Positions 58,450 to 64,000 of a stretch of 64,000 nucleotides of DNA are shown here, piece after piece. How positions within the stretch are numbered: the first letter of the stretch is position 1; every line of letters starts with the position of its first letter. The stretch covers positions 6,055,001 through 6,119,000 of the forward strand of contig CM073325.1 of the NCBI GenBank assembly GCA_037043015.1. The letters run 5' to 3'. The position numbers and the translations under genes were made by a program. The notes under the pieces are model-generated. The model worked only from the letters and a program-made list of their open reading frames with translations, was not told where the DNA came from and ran no database searches. The DNA comes from Bryum argenteum. Taxonomy: Eukaryota > Streptophyta > Bryopsida > Bryales > Bryaceae.

Positions 58450-61400
58450 ATGGCGAGCTCCTCCTCGTCTGCCATGCACTCCACAGATCAAAATAGTAAC
58501 TTCAGTCGTCAAACTGAAGCTGAGATGAAGTCCTCGAAAAGTCGTCATTGGAGCGATCTGAGTTATTCCAGCACGTCCTCAGAATGGTCAGCTGAGACCA
58601 ACTTGAAAGAGTACAAATTGTTGAAGAAGCACCCAGAATGGAGTCGTTTTTTCAGAAGTTTCGATACATTGGAGTTGGGGAAGAAAATCAGCGAAGGTGC
58701 ACAAGCGGATGTATACGAAGCTCGCACATCAAGGGATGGTCCCTTCAATCTGGTGGTGAAGGTGATGAAGGGAGATGCTCCTCTGCAAGCTTTCCAGGCG
58801 CAATGGCCCGTCGGAATGCTGTCGGCTTACAATTCCAAAGATTCGTATGTGTATGATTTGCCCTTGATAACGATTCTAGGAGGAACGTTGTTGGAAGACG
58901 AGAGGCTGGAGGGACGATTTGCATTTGTCATGCACCGACGGTGGGGTGACTTGCGACTACTGATTGATCGTCGGATGAAACTTGAGCGGAGTACAATCGG
59001 CCCTTTCTTCATGGACCAAGTTATTCAATTGATGTCGAGGATAGCGGAGGATATGGAAGGGCTTCACAAGCATGATATATTACATAGGGATTTGAAAGCT
59101 TCAAATGTGCTTGTGTGGGGCGAGTTAGGAGACGAGGTGAATGTTGTTGCTCCGAGTGTAAATGAAAAGATTGGATAAGTTGTAGCTGATTTTGAGTGCT
59201 CTGTGGGAGTAGTGGGCACATGGTTGTGGAGAGCACCAGAGATTCTACAACAGTTGAGTGACAAAGTTCCAAGCTCCAAAGTGCATTTCACACGGAAGTC
59301 AGATGTGTACAGTTATGCCATGACTGCTTATGAGATTATATCGGGTCGTATTCCATTTGAAGATTCCATCTATTTTGAAGCCGTGAACCAAGTTTTGAGT
59401 GGACGACGTCCGGATCTTCCAACTGAGCTCCCTTTATTTTTGAGAAGCATTATAATGAGGTGTTGGCAAAGTGATCCAAAAATGAGGCCAAGCTTTAGTG
59501 ACATATGCAAGATGTTGAAGTCGAAGGAAGGTTGTGATCCACCTATTATTGTTGTGGATAACAATAATAACGAGAATGCCACCATTATCAAGGTAACTCA
59601 CCATCTCACATGTCTTTGTTTCTTTGTTTATTGAAAAGATGAGTTATGTTGACAAATGTAGAAATAGAGATTGCTTCATTTAAGTATTCTCACTTAAATA
59701 TAGTGCAAAATTGGTAAAACATCTGTGAAAGAGATTTGTATTCTAGTGAAAGTCATTTACGAATACACTTGTTCACTATTGTTAAGTTGATGGTAGACAA
59801 GTTCGAAGGTGAGGGATGATTAGTTGTTTTTTATCATGCAAATGAGATTTGACAAGTTCGAGTATAGTAAATGGCCTTCTTTATTGAAATTGTTTGGGAG
59901 GTTGTTATATTGTTGATGTAGGTGGAGCAACAAAGCTGTTATGAACCTTTGCCGTTGCTTCAAGCTTTGAAGAGATTATTGCAATTGCAATTATGGGTCC
60001 CAAAAGCTGAAGTGTTTGAAATGCGTGCAGGAATGCTTGTGCAATGTAAGTTGGTAATAACTCTTGTTTTAAGCGTTGAGATGATTCAAACGTGAATGGA
60101 GAGCGCAATGGAGAGTTTCGTACTTTGACGCAAAATACACATGGTTTACTTAACAGGTTTTGAAGTGAGAGATGTTGAAGGAAAGAAGGTTAGCGATGAG
60201 AATCTCATTGCAAACGTAGTGAAGGTAAGCATCAATTTTTCTTGCGTCTGGCATCTTTTCTCTAGTGTTCGTTTGATTCATTCATATTGTAGAGTCTAAG
60301 TGGTGAATACAAAGATTGCATATCGTAAGCAACTCTTCTATTCTGTAGGTTTTGAGCATGCCGATGAAGGTAAAGGAAATCCTTGAAGCATCCGTTGATG
60401 ATGATGCCGTCGCGGAAATGTACCTCATACACACCACGTGTAAAACAAGAGAACCTCTTCATCTTCAAAACCTTCTATCAATTTTGATAGAGTTGAATTT
60501 TCAAGTTTCCAAATTACGATCATGGTCTCACAGTTGTCCCTTTGAAGGGGCCATGTACGTGAAAGGTGGCTCAATGATTGATTTGATGAAAGGCTTTGTG
60601 GATTATGAAGCTAGTCACTATTCACTTGAATTAGATTGGCAAATGGTACTTCAGAAGCTCACATTAGAGGATGCTAGAATTGATGTGGAAAATGTACAAC
60701 AATGCGATCATAGAGCTCCTCGAAGTCTGAATAGTCGAAGCTCCTCAAAGACCGCTCCTCAAAGACCATTCGTATCCAATATGGAGACGGGCGGTGTGCA
60801 AATTTGGGTGTTGAAGTTGTATGTCGTAGAAATCAAGAATGTCTCATTCGGAAGGCTTTCGATTTGGTGAGGGGGATTTGTTACGACGAAGAGTACTGGA
60901 GTTGGAATATTCTAGTGAAAAAATTACAGGTACCTCCCTCTAGGGTATTAATGTACTTCACTTTTTTATGGTAATTTCATAGATTTTAGATTCATTGTAC
61001 ATTTTAATCAAATCAAGTTTTTAATAGAGAATAGTACAACAATGAGCGTAATGAGTTCATGTGATACAATATGATTGCATGTCATCTTTTGTATATGTTT
61101 TGTAATATATGTTCTATCATCAAATTATCAAATGTAAAACTTGTGACCAATATTGTAATTTCATGGGTGATGTGCAGAAAGCGGGAGTTAACGGCAATTA
61201 TTTTGATGATGATGGAGAGGAGAAATTAAATGTTTTCAGAAAAATGTTCTTGAAACAAGTAAGTAATGTTTTCAATTTCAACATGGAGGATTTTATGATT
61301 AATTTGTTTGAAGTTTTATAATTGGATGAGGATGCTAGTCTTATATTTTGAGTTAACTTATTGTTGACTTCTGTTGAAATGTTCAGGGTTGTCTATGGTA

Positions 61401-62022
61401 ATTTATGAAGCAAGACTATGTTTATATTATGAGCATAATTGATTTTGTGAAGTTTGTAAAGTAAATCTTTGCAAATTCATCATTGTTTATCTTATTAAGA
61501 TAAATTTGTGCTCAATAGATGTGTGGTTATTATGCAGCAGTGGCGAGATAAGTGGAGTGGTTATCGAGAGGGATTTAGGTCAGATGAGGAGCTTTGGCGT
61601 GTTCTAAATAGATATTGCCCTGTTGAAGAGGTATGGTTTCTGGTTTCTCCAATAACTTTTTGGGTTTAATCTAAGTTAATTGTTTGTGCACTTCATGACT
61701 ACATGATTAAACATAAATGCTTATTTTATCTTTCTTATTCAAATGCATTCAAGTTGAATATAGTTTTTTAAGTATTCAATGTGGTTGTATGTTAAATTAG
61801 GGTAAGCTGGAGTTGTTGGAGTTGGTTTTCTACATGGCTCCTGATTTTGGATTTAGTCTCATAGAAGGTATACATCCAAGCCAACATATTCATGGTCTAT
61901 CTATTTCTACTCTCATAGAACGTATACATCAAAGCCTACATAGAAATGGTCTATCTATTTCTAGGATAGTGCGGAGGCCATATGGTAGCAAGAAGGTGCT
62001 AATCACTTATTTTGTAGGTTGA
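58450..62022 (+). pseudogene. Kinase-like gene with C-terminal extension, disrupted
   Basis: Exons read as 58450-59592, 59922-60045, 60157-60224, 60349-60929, 61178-61258, 61538-61630 and 61801-62022. The first encodes a Ser-rich N-terminus (residues 1-60) and a protein-kinase-like domain (about 78-355): degenerate glycine loop KKISEGAQADVYEA, Lys in VVKVMKG at 104, HRDLKASN at 212-219, DFE (not DFG) at 247, WRAPEIL, SDVYSYAMTAYEIISG and a C-lobe RCWQSDPKMRPSF. A TAA at 59176-59178 interrupts the frame four codons before DFE. The fourth exon is 581 bases, one short of a multiple of three although its neighbours are in phase 0. Its last part reads correctly only in another frame (RRNQECLIRKAFDLVRGICY). 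Later exons have an internal repeat (LIEGIHPSQ / LIERIHQSL). Two lesions make a pseudogene likely; a 242-residue truncated product is the alternative. Confidence 0.75.
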
Positions 62023-62205
62023 GATTCAACTATTAATGATTGATAGCAATAACATCATATAATATGGAGTTTCCACTCAGCAGTGTTATTATCCATCTTT
62101 TGTTGAAAAAGCATGAATGTTGTGACCTTTTTGGGAATTCTTATGAATGTTAGAATCTTATGTTATTTTTCTTTAGTAACCCTCAAAAACACTTTCTAAG
62201 TTATA

Positions 62206-63000
62206 TTAACTCCTATATGTCCTTGGGGTATTTTTAGCCAAAACGCATTTTTTGAAAAAAGTGACTTAGATCAAAATGAAGGTAAGCTATTTACTAGATC
62301 TTGACGGTATAAGTTTGTAATATACTTGTTATAGATCATGTGGACCTAACTGGACTCATGGGACCTTATAGATTGGGAGATCATAACGTTTTAGTGCACA
62401 AAACAACTAAAGAAAACTATCATTTTCACTTTGAAGTGAAAATATTACCATCATGAAATTTGCAATCAATAAATCACCAACTAGGAAGTGGTTCATCTTC
62501 ATCTTACAGATTATCATGCAAAAAATTCATCAAAAAGTAGGCTTGTAAGGGTGAAAATTGTTTAACTTTATACTAAGGACAAAATTCTTGAGAACTAGAC
62601 GCCTTGTTATCAAATCAATGCCTATTCTATAATACATCTTCGATTGGGTCAAGGTTTATACCATCAAAATTAGACTATAATTTGAATCTATCTCAAAAAA
62701 ATAAATTGGAAATCTAATGATGGATGAAGGAGATGTAGCTCTTCAAGAAACATCCATTTTTAACTTTTTTCATTCTTGCAAATCCAATACCAAAGTTATC
62801 CAAACAAATAACATTCCAACTACAAAGTTGTTGGGATGCATCTTTAGATTACACTTGCCTGTGTAAAAAAAATCATGGAAGAATATTTTCAATCTCACGT
62901 AATTAACTTGCAATGGTAAAACATACCAAATGTTTGAAAGCCCAAAAACAAAAGTTGCCTTCACCTAAATTTAAGCCATTTATTTTGAGATTTATGATCA
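62206..63000 (+). mobile_element. Degenerate copy of the 970-bp TTAA family
   Basis: It begins with a decayed end (TTAACTCCTATATGTCCTTG) and follows the order of 21834-22805: CTAGATCTTGACGGTATAAG, GGACTCATGGGACCTTATAG, TTTCACTTTGAAGTGAAAAT, AGGAGATGTAGCTCTTCAAG. The right end was not found. Confidence 0.6.
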
Positions 63001-64000
63001 CTTTGTAGTTAAATTAATGCATAAGAAGTTATAACTAGCGGTACTTTTTTAGGTCTTAAGGCTACAATCTCAAGTCTTGATGTCTTAACTATATTTGATG
63101 CAAAGGAGAATTTAATGTGGTCTATTTAGGGTCCAAAGTAATACTAAAACAACATAGCGTCACATTCCAATCTCAAGAAAAGTGCAAGTTTTACTTTATA
63201 GCTAGCCTACTCCTAGCAATCTTTGCAAGTAACCTCAATTCCGTTGAAATGGCCTTACTCTATACTCCAGCTTGTCACACCAGATCGCACATTTCAACGC
63301 CTACAAAATGGTGTATTGTGTAATATCACACGTCTTTTTGTAATATCACTCCTACTTATACATTGATACTCCCATTCTATAATATCACTTTTTGATTCTG
63401 TAATATCACATTTTTGAGCTCCAGTTCAGAAAGCCGAGGTGAGCCCTTTTTGCAGTATAAATGTATAATGCCATTTTAGAGGAATTGAGGGTAAAATTGC
63501 AAATTTCACCTCCTTACACTCCATGCAATACCCTTACACACACTCTAGTACTCTACTTCTACGTAAAATACTTCCTACTTCAAAAAAACAACTGAATTAC
63601 CTATCTGAGCAAGCTATGGGTTGCTATCTCTTCTTGGACAATACTAGTCCCATAATTGAAGCTGCACAATCAATGCAACAGTCGGTTATGTGTGGGACGA
63701 GCTTATAGATATTGAACTTCTATATCTCTTACATCTCAATCAGCAATCAATCACTTCTATCCAGTTTGCACAATGTCTCACCGAATCAAGTTTAGCATAA
63801 ACTTACATTACTTTCAAGAATTGCTTTGCTTCCAGCATCTCTCAGAAAATTGTAAAGTACATCTAAAATTTGAAATCGATCTCACAGCTTACGAGATTTA
63901 GTGTACAAGATGGTGTACACAGTCCAACACTCCTTCAAAACCTTATCGATATCCATACAAGTATTTCTAGCTAGCCAGTGCCGCTCCGGCCATTGATAAT
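63001..64000. other. Intergenic end of the window
   Basis: No gene recognised. TGTAATATCAC or close variants occur four times between about 63319 and 63412 at irregular spacing. Confidence 0.4.

Overview
The window is nuclear DNA from a land plant. Spliced genes with GT-AG introns encode plant-type proteins: a YUCCA flavin monooxygenase, cytosolic ribosomal protein S24, and two proteins with chloroplast/thylakoid targeting. The genes are compact, the intergenic DNA is AT-rich and full of small transposons, and the C-terminally extended kinase-like gene is of an unfamiliar kind. I would guess a non-seed plant (moss or lycophyte), but the sequence does not prove it.

Layout. Positions 1-5700 hold a tandem duplication of a three-exon gene for a LEA-like protein with a two-part plastid/lumen targeting region; the copies differ by one 43-residue repeat. 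A SINE and a hAT-type MITE lie between them. RPS24 (five exons) is at 8.56-9.52 kb. From 9.5 to 24.8 kb I see no gene, only repeats. YUCCA (three exons, minus strand) is at 24.86-26.32 kb. From 26.6 to 52.5 kb there is one J-domain reading frame (32.26-32.82 kb, minus) in a sea of MITEs, SINE copies and tandem repeats. At 52.6-54.5 kb is a seven-exon saposin-like/MSAP secretory protein gene, followed at once by a tRNA-Arg(ACG)/tRNA-Ser(CGA) pair. At 58.45-62.02 kb is a multi-exon kinase-like gene with an in-frame stop and a frameshift, probably a pseudogene.

The most striking content is the transposon landscape. Many elements (72 to about 970 bp) begin with CCCCTAAA or CCCTTAAA, end with the reverse complement, and sit between two TTAA tetranucleotides, which is a piggyBac-like signature. 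One is nested inside another so that removing it and one TTAA rebuilds a 72-bp element of known length and sequence, which is direct evidence for TTAA target duplication. Two elements have become large foldback palindromes, and for both a non-palindromic relative lies in the same window. Several families share an internal core. A tRNA-derived SINE family with a (TCTA)n tail is present in full-length and 5'-truncated copies, five of them with clean target-site duplications. There are also Tourist/Harbinger-type MITEs with TTA/TAA/TGA duplications (one nested), hAT-type MITEs, a poly(A) SINE and several minisatellites.

The genes do not form a pathway. No transposase or reverse-transcriptase coding sequence was seen, so all the mobile elements here appear non-autonomous.
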